DNA of 64,000 nt, taken from assembly GCA_008933705.1 (NCBI GenBank), contig WBUN01000014.1, forward strand, positions 23,620-87,619, read 5' to 3'. The position numbers and the translations under genes are program-made. The notes under the pieces were generated by a model. The model had not been told where the DNA came from, did not search any database, and was given only the letters and a program-made list of their open reading frames with translations. Below, piece after piece: positions 27,175 to 35,469 of the stretch; the first letter of the stretch is position 1, and every line of letters begins with the position of its first letter. Origin of the DNA: Hyphomicrobiaceae bacterium. GTDB lineage: Bacteria; Pseudomonadota; Alphaproteobacteria; Rhizobiales; Hyphomicrobiaceae.

Positions 27175-28023
27175 ATGAAGCTTGTCCGATTTGGCACGGC
27201 CGGTGCCGAGAAGCCCGGTCTTGTGGATGCACAGGGCGCCGTGCGCGACCTGTCGGCCCATGTCAAGGATATCGGCGGCGACACGCTCTCGCCGGCGGGC
27301 CTCGACCAGCTCCGCAAGATCGATCCGCAGTCGCTTCCCGCGGCCCCGCCGGGCGTGCGCCTGGGACCGCCGGTCGCCGGAATGCGCAACTTCATCGCGG
27401 TCGGCCTCAATTACGTCGATCATGCCAAGGAGACGGGCTCGCCGATCCCCAAGGAGCCCATCCTGTTCAACAAGCTGGCGAACTGCATCGTCGGCCCGAA
27501 CGACGACGTCATGATCCCGAAGGGATCCCTCAAGCTCGATTACGAGGTCGAGATCGCCTTCGTGATCGGAACACGCGCGCGCTACGTGGAGGAGAAGAAC
27601 GCGCTTTCGCACATTGCCGGCTACTGCATCTGCAACGATATTTCCGAGCGCCACTTTCAATCCGAGCGCGGCGGGCAATGGATGAAGGGCAAGTGCGCGG
27701 AGACCTTCGGTCCGCTCGGGCCGTGGCTCGTGACGCGCGATGAGATAGAGGACGTGCAAACCCTCGCCATGTCGCTGGACGTCAATGGCGGGCGCCGCCA
27801 GACCGGCAACACGAAGACGATGATCTTCGGCATCCAGCACCTCCTGCACTACATCTCCCAGTTCATGGTGCTCGAGCCCGGTGACGTGGTCACAACGGGC
27901 ACGCCGCCCGGGGTTGCGCTCGGCATGAAGCCGCCTGTCTGGCTGCAGGCAGGCGACACCATGCGGCTTTCGATCGAAGGCTTGGGCGAGCAGGTGCAGA
28001 AGGTGGTGGCGTTCAGGGAATGA
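27175..28023 (+). CDS. fumarylacetoacetate hydrolase family protein
   Basis: 282 residues, FAH fold with an N-terminal cap. Family motifs: IAVGLNYVDHAKETG, PILFNKLANCIVGPND, the metal-binding DYEVEIAFVIG, the basic GQWMKGKCAETFGPLGPW, and TTGTPPGVALGM. Relatives hydrolyse acylpyruvates, decarboxylate oxaloacetate or isomerise 2-oxo-acid diene intermediates in aromatic catabolism. Substrate cannot be read here; no catabolic genes adjoin. A strong AGGAGGA precedes the ATG. It lies between the dual-ATPase operon and the convergent membrane protein gene. Confidence 0.9.
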   Translation: MKLVRFGTAGAEKPGLVDAQGAVRDLSAHVKDIGGDTLSPAGLDQLRKIDPQSLPAAPPGVRLGPPVAGMRNFIAVGLNYVDHAKETGSPIPKEPILFNKLANCIVGPNDDVMIPKGSLKLDYEVEIAFVIGTRARYVEEKNALSHIAGYCICNDISERHFQSERGGQWMKGKCAETFGPLGPWLVTRDEIEDVQTLAMSLDVNGGRRQTGNTKTMIFGIQHLLHYISQFMVLEPGDVVTTGTPPGVALGMKPPVWLQAGDTMRLSIEGLGEQVQKVVAFRE

Positions 28024-28070
28024 TGGCTGAGGGTGGTGCCGGCGGACTGGTGCCGGTGCCGGCAAGAAAA

Positions 28071-28104
28071 CAAAAAAACCCGCGCCGGGAGTGCCGGCGC
28101 GGGT
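28071..28104 (-). terminator. intrinsic terminator of the large membrane protein gene
   Basis: A perfect 11-bp stem (28078-28088 with 28094-28104, 5-nt loop). On the minus strand it is followed by a run of seven T (complement of the A-tract at 28072-28078), just past the stop codon at 28126. On the plus strand it may also slow transcripts from the FAH gene. Confidence 0.85.
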
Positions 28105-28125
28105 CTTGTCGTTGGGCTGCCGCAG

Positions 28126-31100
28126 TCAGTGTTTCGTCGGCGTGGAGCCGTCTCCGGCCTGGTGCGGCATGGGGCCCGCCTTGTTCAGCTCGTCCATGTG
28201 CCGGGTAATGAGGCGCCACTGGCCGGCGTCCGCGAGGTTCATCTGCTTGATCTCCTTGCGCAGCTTGCTCAGCTTCACCAGCAAGATCTCCTCGTCGTCG
28301 CTCAGCCGGTTCTCGCTCTGGCCGTCCTCGAGCGCGGCAACTAGGCGATCCATGAGGCCGCCCTCGGGCAGCAGCATCATGGCCGGCAGCCGCTGACCGA
28401 TCTCGCCGACGACCTCCTGCAGGATCTCGCGCACGCGCGGATCATTGGCATGGCTCTCTGCCAGCATGCTCTCCGCCTGCTCAAGCACCCGCCGGTTGTC
28501 GGCCTCGATCAGCTTCAGCTCGCTGCTGAGGCCGAGATGGGCGCGCGCGATGCGCTTCAAGGCGCTCGCGGCTGCGATTGCCTCGCCGGCGATCTCGGGC
28601 TCGGCGACGGCGAAAAGCGACGAGACCGACAGGCCGAGAGCCTGCATGATGGAGTCCTGGAACATCGCACGCAGGCTGTCGTCGCTGCGGGCGAGATCGG
28701 CCTCCCGATCCATGGCGCGGCTGCCCAGCAAACGCTGCTCTGCGCCGTTCCCGTTCAGTCCGACGCGGCCGTCGGCGATGGCCGGCCGCGCGTCGCCGAG
28801 TTGGCCGCCGTAGGCGATTCTGCCGTCACCGCTGGACTCTGTCAGTAGCGCACGGGCTCGGATGCGGGCCAGCGTCTTGTACAACTCGGCGTGCAGGTAA
28901 TAGCGGTCGCGATCGCTGCGGTCGCGCTGCACGACGCGCAGGCTCGAACCTGCGGTCAGCACGTTGCGAACCGGACGCACGTGCTCGGGCTCCACCTCGC
29001 TCATGAAGATCTCGGAGGTGAAGCCGTTCTTCTCATCGATCGGGTGCAGATGCTGCAGCACGGCGTCGGCGGTTTCGCGCACGTCGGGAAGAAGGGCCTC
29101 CGTCATGCGCGTTTCCAGCTCGTTGAGCTCCAACCCGCGCTTGGTCTCCGCCGGCTTGGTCTTGAGCTCCTTCTGGATGACCTGACAGAGGAACTCATAA
29201 AGCTCCGCGCGCACCAGGTAGGTGCCGGCGCGACTGGTATGGCGCACGGCGCCGATCGTGGCGCCGGCATTGAGGACATCGCGAACCTGCGAGGCGCTCT
29301 CCGGATCGAGCTCGCTCAGCCTGACGATATTGGTGAAGCCGTCGACGGGCTCCATCGGATGCATGGCTTCGCGGGTGAGGCGCGCCTTGTTGAACGTGTT
29401 TGGAAGCAGCGCCGCTTCGATGATGGCCTGTAGCTGATGGGCGCTGCGCGCCTTCGGGCTCGGCACGTCCGAGAGCGGCGAGCGCAACGCCTGCGCGCCG
29501 AACAGGCCCGACATGAACACCAGCGCATCCACGCCTATGGCCAGGATCAGCGACAGGTAGGCCAGGCGGTTGCCGTCGAGAAACGCATTCCATGTGACGA
29601 CGAAGCGGTGGGCCTTGTCGTCACGGTTCATGTCGATGGAGGCGAGGCGGGCGCCGATCTCGGCCGAATCCTTGCTGATCAGGCCCGAGTCCTGCAGGCA
29701 TTTGCGGCCGAAGCCGAGCAGGGCGTCGGTGGTCGTGTGCCGGGCGATCTTGTCGCCCCCGGCGCAGTTGTTGTGGAAGGCGACGAGACCGGCATTGAGC
29801 GCAAACACCCGGGCTGCCGCTTCAGCGGCCTGCTTGGGATCGCAGTCGATGGCGCGCACCCTCTCCTTGGTCGCCTGCGTGCTCGACATGGCGTTGAGAA
29901 GGTTGGAGCACTGCTGCTGCAGGGCGCCGAGGCGCTCGGTGTCGGGCTGCTGGCGGAAGGCGGTGCGCGCACGTTCGAACGCCGGCAGCACGCGGGCGGG
30001 ATCGAGCTTGCTGCCTTCGTCTTCCGCGTTGACGGCCAGCGATGCCTTGATGCGCTGCTCGGCCGTGTCGGCTTCGCCCTTCAGCTTTGCGAGATCGCCG
30101 TCGATGGTGGACAGCTCGCGCTCGAGCTGGGCAACGCGCGTCTCGACCGTCACCAGACGCCTTTGCGCGTCCTTGGTGCGCTCCTGCTTGACCTTGTACT
30201 GGTCCTGCAGCGTGGCAAGCTCGGCCATGCGCTGGCGGTACACCGGCCCCTTGCCGTGCTTCAGCGTACCTTCGACGCCGCGATCCTCGGCCAGCGCGTC
30301 GACCCGCTTGGCGTCGATCTCCTTGGCCTTGGCATCGAGCTCGCTCTTGTGCTGGGCGTACTCGGCCGCGAGACTTGGCCGCTCTGCCTTCAGGCGCGAC
30401 AGCTCCTCCGTCAGCGAGATCTTCCTGTTGGCGAGGCCGGCCTGCCCGCTCTGCGACGTAGCGATGCGCTCCTGCTGCTCATTGATGGCGCGGCGGCGCT
30501 CCTCCATCTGCTGGACGAAGAATCTTTCGATCTCACCCTGCGCTCCCTGCGACGCCTGGGCGAGGCTCGAGAGCTGCTTGTCATAGGCCTTCCAGCCTTC
30601 GGTTTCGAAGAGGCTTTCGGCCTCTTCGATCTGACGCTTCTGCGTCAATGCGCCGATGTCGGCGACCACGCCGCCCATCTGGCTGGTGGTGCGGATTTCG
30701 GCTGCGCGCGCTCGCTGCTCGGCCGGGAAGATGGCGTTGAAGTGGGAGTCGAAAGAGAAGAAGACCGATGCAGACATGGAGGCGAGGAACATCACCCACA
30801 GCACGGCATTCTTCACGATCAGGCGCACGCTCTGAACGTAGGGCGTGGAGATCTCCCCGCCGCGGCGCGAGCCGAAGGCGATCATGCCCATCAAGACGAG
30901 CGCGAGGAGGAAGTAGACGGAGACGTCCGCGAACTTCACCCAATCGGTCTGCAGACCCGCGTGCTTGGTCAGGCTGACGGCGTTGTACTGATGCAGGATC
31001 CAGTAGAAGACGATGCCGACCAGGGCAACGCCCAGCAGCATGCCGATGGTTGCGTCGGCGAGCCGAAGGCGTCTGCCGTCGGATGTGCGCTGACTCATGC

Positions 31101-31440
31101 CCACGGCGAAGCTCTCGCCGATCAGCCAGGCGACGATCAGCATGACGCCTTGGATGCCGAACGAGATGGCGACCGACAGCAAGGGTGCGCGCGTGAAATT
31201 GCGCAGGCCGTCCCAGGTTGTGTACGCGGATGCGAGCGATAGAGCGATGCCCGTGGAGGCGAGCAGCGTAAGCTGCCAGTTGTCGGTCAGCGCCTTCTCG
31301 ATGCCGGCGCGAATGCGTCCGAATATTCCCTTGCTGCTGAAAAGGACGAGCAGCGCGAAGCCGGCCAGCAGCAGGATGTAGTTCTGGCTTGCGTATGCGA
31401 CAATGCCGTCGATCACCGCCTTGATGTCGAAGCCCGTCAT
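28126..31440 (-). CDS. large polytopic membrane protein with periplasmic coiled coil and duplicated C-terminal domain
   Basis: 1104 residues, not recognised. Predicted spans near 22-36, 58-77, 87-112, 132-151, 173-190, 212-231 and 626-650. Positive charge clusters put the N-terminus outside, residues ~232-625 in the periplasm and the C-terminal ~450 residues in the cytoplasm (inference). The periplasmic part is coiled coil (~250-470) and then a region with four Cys (near 511, 533, 559, 581). The cytoplasmic part has two tandem copies of an ~84-residue unit (~677-759 and ~782-865, both with HPM/HPI near the start and a Y-L/V-R/H-AELY ending), then helical sequence. ATG 31440 follows a GGGAG site. 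Its 3' end faces the FAH gene. Confidence 0.85.
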   Translation of the reverse strand: MTGFDIKAVIDGIVAYASQNYILLLAGFALLVLFSSKGIFGRIRAGIEKALTDNWQLTLLASTGIALSLASAYTTWDGLRNFTRAPLLSVAISFGIQGVMLIVAWLIGESFAVGMSQRTSDGRRLRLADATIGMLLGVALVGIVFYWILHQYNAVSLTKHAGLQTDWVKFADVSVYFLLALVLMGMIAFGSRRGGEISTPYVQSVRLIVKNAVLWVMFLASMSASVFFSFDSHFNAIFPAEQRARAAEIRTTSQMGGVVADIGALTQKRQIEEAESLFETEGWKAYDKQLSSLAQASQGAQGEIERFFVQQMEERRRAINEQQERIATSQSGQAGLANRKISLTEELSRLKAERPSLAAEYAQHKSELDAKAKEIDAKRVDALAEDRGVEGTLKHGKGPVYRQRMAELATLQDQYKVKQERTKDAQRRLVTVETRVAQLERELSTIDGDLAKLKGEADTAEQRIKASLAVNAEDEGSKLDPARVLPAFERARTAFRQQPDTERLGALQQQCSNLLNAMSSTQATKERVRAIDCDPKQAAEAAARVFALNAGLVAFHNNCAGGDKIARHTTTDALLGFGRKCLQDSGLISKDSAEIGARLASIDMNRDDKAHRFVVTWNAFLDGNRLAYLSLILAIGVDALVFMSGLFGAQALRSPLSDVPSPKARSAHQLQAIIEAALLPNTFNKARLTREAMHPMEPVDGFTNIVRLSELDPESASQVRDVLNAGATIGAVRHTSRAGTYLVRAELYEFLCQVIQKELKTKPAETKRGLELNELETRMTEALLPDVRETADAVLQHLHPIDEKNGFTSEIFMSEVEPEHVRPVRNVLTAGSSLRVVQRDRSDRDRYYLHAELYKTLARIRARALLTESSGDGRIAYGGQLGDARPAIADGRVGLNGNGAEQRLLGSRAMDREADLARSDDSLRAMFQDSIMQALGLSVSSLFAVAEPEIAGEAIAAASALKRIARAHLGLSSELKLIEADNRRVLEQAESMLAESHANDPRVREILQEVVGEIGQRLPAMMLLPEGGLMDRLVAALEDGQSENRLSDDEEILLVKLSKLRKEIKQMNLADAGQWRLITRHMDELNKAGPMPHQAGDGSTPTKH

Positions 31441-31881
31441 CACTCAGTCTCCCGCAGCCCTGTGCGCACGTTGGAACGCTCGCCAGCAACGTTGGCGTGG
31501 TGTGGCAAGAAATGCGTGCTGAGACATCGCAGTGCCGTTGCCGCGCCGAGTCCGGACACTTCCCCAGCCTGACGATGGCTGTTCATGCTGGCGCTTTGTC
31601 GGCACGAATGCGGCATTTTGTGGCTTATGAGCATAATCGTTTTCCAAGCCGACGCCCCCACCTCTCGCCGCGCCGACGCGCGGCAAGTGGCCTGTTTTCC
31701 GAGCCTGAAATGGACGGGATGTCGGGGCTCGCCCGCCATTAATGCACGAGACCTTGTGTCCCGGAACCGAGACAACGATTAAAAAACGTTAACCTTACGC
31801 CTGGTCCGTCGCTGTCGCGCGTGGGGAAAGCGCGTCATCCGTTCGCTCTCAGTCGGCTGCGTGCTGCGAAAGGCGCGTCCG

Positions 31882-33054
31882 TCAGACCGCCTCGAACAAG
31901 GCAGCAGCGCCAAGCCCGCCGATGGCACCTTGAATGACGGCACCGAACGGCTGGCGTGGCCTTGGGGCCTTGCGAACCATGCGGGTGAAGAGCCGTACGA
32001 CGCTTACCGCGCTCGCGGCACCCAGCGGCAGGCCGCGTGCCACGGCGCCGCCGTCGGGATTGAGCTCGGTGTCTTCAAATTCGAAGGCCGCGCGCAGCGC
32101 CAGCGCCTGCGCTGCGGACGTCTCTGCAATCTCGACCAGACCCAACTGACTTCGTTGGAAGCCGCTTTCCGGCCTCAGCAGCTTCTCGAGGGCTGCCACG
32201 GGCGCGCGCGCCTCCTCGCTCGGGCCGACGCCCTCCGTCACGCTGGCAACGAGCCTCAGGGCACGGGGCGCGCCGAGATTGGCATGCACCTTCTCGGAGA
32301 CAATGACGGCAAGCGCGGCACCGTCCTTCAGCGCGCTGGTATTGCCGGAGGTGTGCGTGCCGTCAGGCGGAACGAGGGGTGCCAGCGCGGCGAGTTCGTC
32401 CGGGTCGGGCGCGCCGGCACTCTCATCGCGCCCTTCCTCGCCAGCCATCCTGAGCGGAACGATCTCGCCGACAAACCGGCGCTCGCTGCTGGCGAGCTCA
32501 GCCTTCAGGTATGAACGCAGCGCATAGCTATCCTGTTGCTCACGCGTGATCCCGAGGCGTCGCGCGAGATCTTCGGACGCTGCCACAGAAGCGGCCACAT
32601 CGGCAGCCTCGCCAACCTCGGAATCCGGGCCGATAAAGCGCGGCGTCTGAAACAGGCTCTTGGGCTTGGCGACACGCCAGGGCGCGGTGGATATCGATTC
32701 GGCGCCGCCCGCCACGATGACATTTGCGTCGCCCAGTGCCACGGCGCGCATGGCCAGAAGCACGGCGTCGAGACCGGAGGCACAATGCCGGTCGACCGTC
32801 AGTGCCGGCACGCGCTCGCGCAGACCTGAAGCTAGACCCACGAGGCGGGCAGGATTGCCCCCTGCCGTCGTATTTCCCAGGATGATCTCGTCGACGGTGT
32901 GCGGCTCGAGCGCCGCATCCTTCAAGATGGCCTCGATGACAGGTGCCGTCAGACTTTCCAGCCGGCGGCTCTTGTGCAGCCCGCCCGGGCGGCCGAGTGC
33001 CGTTCGGCGCGCCGCGATAAGGTAGGAAGAGCCCAGGGCCGATGCCGGGGTCAT
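31882..33054 (-). CDS. thiolase-like protein lacking catalytic His and second Cys
   Basis: 390 residues with the thiolase fold: RRTALGRPGG, GNTTAGGNPARLV, the nucleophile Cys in DRHCASGLDAV, SGNTSALKDGAA. The C-terminal catalytic motifs are altered. Where active thiolases have G-H-P, this reads RGLPLG (His to Leu, ~342). Where they have C-x-G-G-G-x-G, it reads GAIGGLG (Cys to Gly, ~376). PhaA at 42996 in this same window keeps both residues. Thiolytic activity is therefore doubtful; a non-thiolytic or SCP2-thiolase-like role is possible. ATG 33054 (MTPASALGSSYLIAARRTALG) is chosen over the long open frame upstream. Divergent from zur. Confidence 0.85.
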   Translation of the reverse strand: MTPASALGSSYLIAARRTALGRPGGLHKSRRLESLTAPVIEAILKDAALEPHTVDEIILGNTTAGGNPARLVGLASGLRERVPALTVDRHCASGLDAVLLAMRAVALGDANVIVAGGAESISTAPWRVAKPKSLFQTPRFIGPDSEVGEAADVAASVAASEDLARRLGITREQQDSYALRSYLKAELASSERRFVGEIVPLRMAGEEGRDESAGAPDPDELAALAPLVPPDGTHTSGNTSALKDGAALAVIVSEKVHANLGAPRALRLVASVTEGVGPSEEARAPVAALEKLLRPESGFQRSQLGLVEIAETSAAQALALRAAFEFEDTELNPDGGAVARGLPLGAASAVSVVRLFTRMVRKAPRPRQPFGAVIQGAIGGLGAAALFEAV

Positions 33055-33212
33055 GATCTTGGGTCCACAACGCCTGCGCTGCAAATTGGCGCAGATGAGC
33101 CGCCACTCGCTTGAAGAGCCTGAGTGGTGACACCACAGGATCATGGCAAAATCCTGCTCTTTCCGGGTCTTGCCCGATGGCGCAGCGCCGTTCGGGTGAT
33201 ATAAGGGACGCA

Positions 33213-33746
33213 ATGACTCAAATAGCGGCCAGCCACGCCTTTCCGGCACCAGAGCACGATCACGACCGTTGTCTGGAAGAGGCAATGGAGCGCGCCCGAA
33301 AGGCGTTCGAGGATAAGGGGTTGAAGCTTACTCCGCTGCGTCAGTCCGTGTTCCGGGAGATTGCCGCCTCGCATCGCGCCATCGGCGCCTACGAGGTGCT
33401 CGACAAGCTCGCGGCGCGAGGAGAGCGGCTGGCCCCGATTTCCGTCTATCGAGCGATCGATGCGCTGGTGGGTGCCGGCATCGTGCACAGATTCGAGAGC
33501 CGCAATGCTTTCTTCGCCTGTCATGGCGGACACGGGATGCGCAACCGGCATGTGGTGCTTGCCTGCGAAGGTTGCGGGCGCATCGCCGAGGTGAATGGAG
33601 ACAAGGTATTCGGAGCCATCGACAGATCGCTGGACGCTGCGGGCTTCACCCCCAAAGGGGCTGTGGTCGAGGTCTGGGGGCTGTGCGCAAGCTGTGCTGC
33701 CCGGGAGGGGGAGCCGCATCACGCGAGGGCGTCACGTGCCGGATGA
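33213..33746 (+). CDS. zur: Zur, Fur-family zinc uptake regulator
   Basis: 177 residues. The winged helix (LKLTPLRQSVFREIAASHRAIG, SVYRAIDALVGAGIVHRFES) is followed by a metal-binding domain with His-rich ACHGGHGMRNRHV and two CxxC-type pairs (CEGCGR and CASC), the structural zinc site of Zur. Represses zinc-uptake genes when zinc is sufficient. ATG 33213 is preceded by AAGGGA. Its 3' end overlaps znuC by 11 bp, so it heads a zur-znuC-znuB operon and is probably autoregulated. No canonical Zur box was recognised upstream. Confidence 0.94.
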   Translation: MTQIAASHAFPAPEHDHDRCLEEAMERARKAFEDKGLKLTPLRQSVFREIAASHRAIGAYEVLDKLAARGERLAPISVYRAIDALVGAGIVHRFESRNAFFACHGGHGMRNRHVVLACEGCGRIAEVNGDKVFGAIDRSLDAAGFTPKGAVVEVWGLCASCAAREGEPHHARASRAG

Positions 33747-34626
33747 AGTGAGCTTGCCGGTGCTGTCTCGCCATGGGCACGGCCGTGGGCACGAGCATGC
33801 GCACGGCGCAGAGTATCATCATGGCGTGCCAGGCCTGTCGTCGCCGCTTGCGCACGACGCCGACGCGCTGATCAGCGCTCGCGCTCTCGAGCTGGCGCGT
33901 GGCGGCCGGTCGATCCTGCAAGGCATCGATATCGATATCAGGGCGGGCGAGATTGTTACCGTCATCGGTCCGAACGGTGCGGGCAAGACCACCCTGGTGC
34001 GTGTTCTGCTCGGCCTCGAAGCGCCGGACGCGGGCACGATCGTGCGCAAGGAGGGGCTTGCCGTCGGCTATGCGCCGCAGCGCTTCGAGGTGGATCGCGC
34101 GATCCCGCTCACGGTTGTGCGCTTCGTGTCGATGGGGCGGCGCGCAAGCGCAGAGGAGATCGCGCGCATTCTCGGACACGTCGGTGCCGGAGCGCTGGCG
34201 GAGCGGCAGCTCTCCGAGCTTTCCGGCGGCGAGCTGCAGCGGGTGATCCTCGCACGCGCCCTGATCAGAGAGCCGGCTCTGCTGGTGCTCGACGAGCCAG
34301 TGCGAGGTGTGGACTACGCGGGCGAGGCCGAGCTCTACACCCTCATCAGCAGGCTGCGGTCGGAGAACGGCTTCGGCGTGCTGCTGGTTTCGCACGACCT
34401 TCACGTCGTCATGGCGCAGAGCGATCGCGTGATCTGCCTCAATCGCCATGTCTGCTGCTCGGGAGTGCCGGAATCGGTGGCGCAGCATCCAGAATACGAG
34501 CGCCTCTTCGGCCCGCAGGCTGCGCGGGCATTCGGCCTCTACCACCACCAGCACGATCATCGCCACGATCTGGCCGGCGAGCCGCATCCCTCGCGGGTGC
34601 GCGATGAGACAGGCCCGAGGAGCTGA
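33736..34626 (+). CDS. znuC: ZnuC, zinc ABC transporter ATP-binding protein
   Basis: ATPase subunit of the high-affinity zinc importer. 296 residues from GTG 33736, preceded by GAGGG and overlapping zur. Walker A GPNGAGKTTLV, signature LSGGELQRVILARAL, Walker B LLVLDEPVRGVD and the switch His in VSHDLH are all present. Both ends are His-rich (RHGHGRGHEHAHGAEYHHG and YHHQHDHRHD), typical of rhizobial ZnuC and likely to bind zinc. Followed directly by znuB. Confidence 0.95.
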   Translation: MPDEVSLPVLSRHGHGRGHEHAHGAEYHHGVPGLSSPLAHDADALISARALELARGGRSILQGIDIDIRAGEIVTVIGPNGAGKTTLVRVLLGLEAPDAGTIVRKEGLAVGYAPQRFEVDRAIPLTVVRFVSMGRRASAEEIARILGHVGAGALAERQLSELSGGELQRVILARALIREPALLVLDEPVRGVDYAGEAELYTLISRLRSENGFGVLLVSHDLHVVMAQSDRVICLNRHVCCSGVPESVAQHPEYERLFGPQAARAFGLYHHQHDHRHDLAGEPHPSRVRDETGPRS

Positions 34627-34627
34627 C

Positions 34628-35425
34628 GTGAGCGAGCCTTTCCTCTTGCGCGCGCTGCTGGCGGGCCTCGGCCTTGCGATCGTCGCCGCACCCCTCGGCT
34701 GCTTCGTGGTCTGGCGCAGGATGGCCTACTACGGCGAGACGGTGGCACAAGCCGGATTGATCGGCGTGGCCGTCGGCTTGGCGCTGTCGCTCAATCTGAC
34801 GGCCAGCGTGCTGATCGTGACGCTGGCGGTCTCCGGGCTGCTCGTTGTGCTCAGCCGGCAGCAAGTGGTTCCCTTCGATACGCTGCTGGGGCTGCTTGCC
34901 CATGCGGCGCTCGCCCTGGGCGTGATTGCCGCCTCCCTGGTGCGCGGGCCGCAGCTCGATCTTATGGCGTTCCTGTTCGGCGACATATTTGCGATCACCT
35001 ACGTCGATCTGCGCTGGATCACGTTGGGCGGCCTGGCTGCGCTGGCGGCGCTCGCCTGGATCTGGCGGCCGCTGCTGGCGCTCAGCGTGCACGAGGACCT
35101 GGCAGCGGCGGAAGGCACCTCGACGGAGCGCACCAAGATGGTGTTCGTGCTGGTCCTGGCGCTGGTGGTGGCAATCGCCATCAAGATCGTCGGCGTGCTC
35201 CTCACCATCGCCTTCCTGATCATGCCTGCGGCGGCGGCGCGCCCGCTGTCGGAGACGCCGGAGCAGATGGCGCTGTTCGCCGCCATCTTCGGCATGCTGT
35301 CGGTCGCGATCGGGCTGTTCCTGTCCATCTCGCTCGATACGCCTGGCGGACCGTCGATCGTGCTGATGTTGGCCGTATTCTTCGTGGTCTCGATATTCCC
35401 GACCGTGCTGCGCCGTGGGCGCTAG
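34628..35425 (+). CDS. znuB: ZnuB, zinc ABC transporter permease
   Basis: 265-residue integral membrane permease of the ABC-3 family with about eight spans. Begins SEPFLLRALLAGLGLAIVAAP; the conserved FVVWRRMAYYGETVAQAGL and TLLGLLAHAALALGV segments mark ZnuB. The GTG start lies one base after the znuC stop with AGGAG in front. The usual periplasmic binding protein ZnuA is not encoded nearby. Confidence 0.95.
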   Translation: MSEPFLLRALLAGLGLAIVAAPLGCFVVWRRMAYYGETVAQAGLIGVAVGLALSLNLTASVLIVTLAVSGLLVVLSRQQVVPFDTLLGLLAHAALALGVIAASLVRGPQLDLMAFLFGDIFAITYVDLRWITLGGLAALAALAWIWRPLLALSVHEDLAAAEGTSTERTKMVFVLVLALVVAIAIKIVGVLLTIAFLIMPAAAARPLSETPEQMALFAAIFGMLSVAIGLFLSISLDTPGGPSIVLMLAVFFVVSIFPTVLRRGR

Positions 35426-35469
35426 CCAGCGTGTGATAGGATACCGCCTCCAGATCCGGCCATGAACGC

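Noticed and set aside
26943..27743. Plus-strand frame overlapping the FAH gene
   Set aside because: Arg/Ala-rich shadow; the FAH frame has a strong ribosome-binding site and family motifs.
29437..31242. 601-codon plus-strand frame opposite the membrane protein gene
   Set aside because: Antisense shadow; the minus strand carries membrane spans, coiled coil, a ribosome-binding site and a terminator.
31779..31792. TTAA-N6-TTAAC resembling a CtrA site upstream of the membrane protein gene
   Set aside because: Spacing is six, not seven, and it lies ~340 bp from the nearest start. The 31444-31860 gap otherwise shows nothing convincing.
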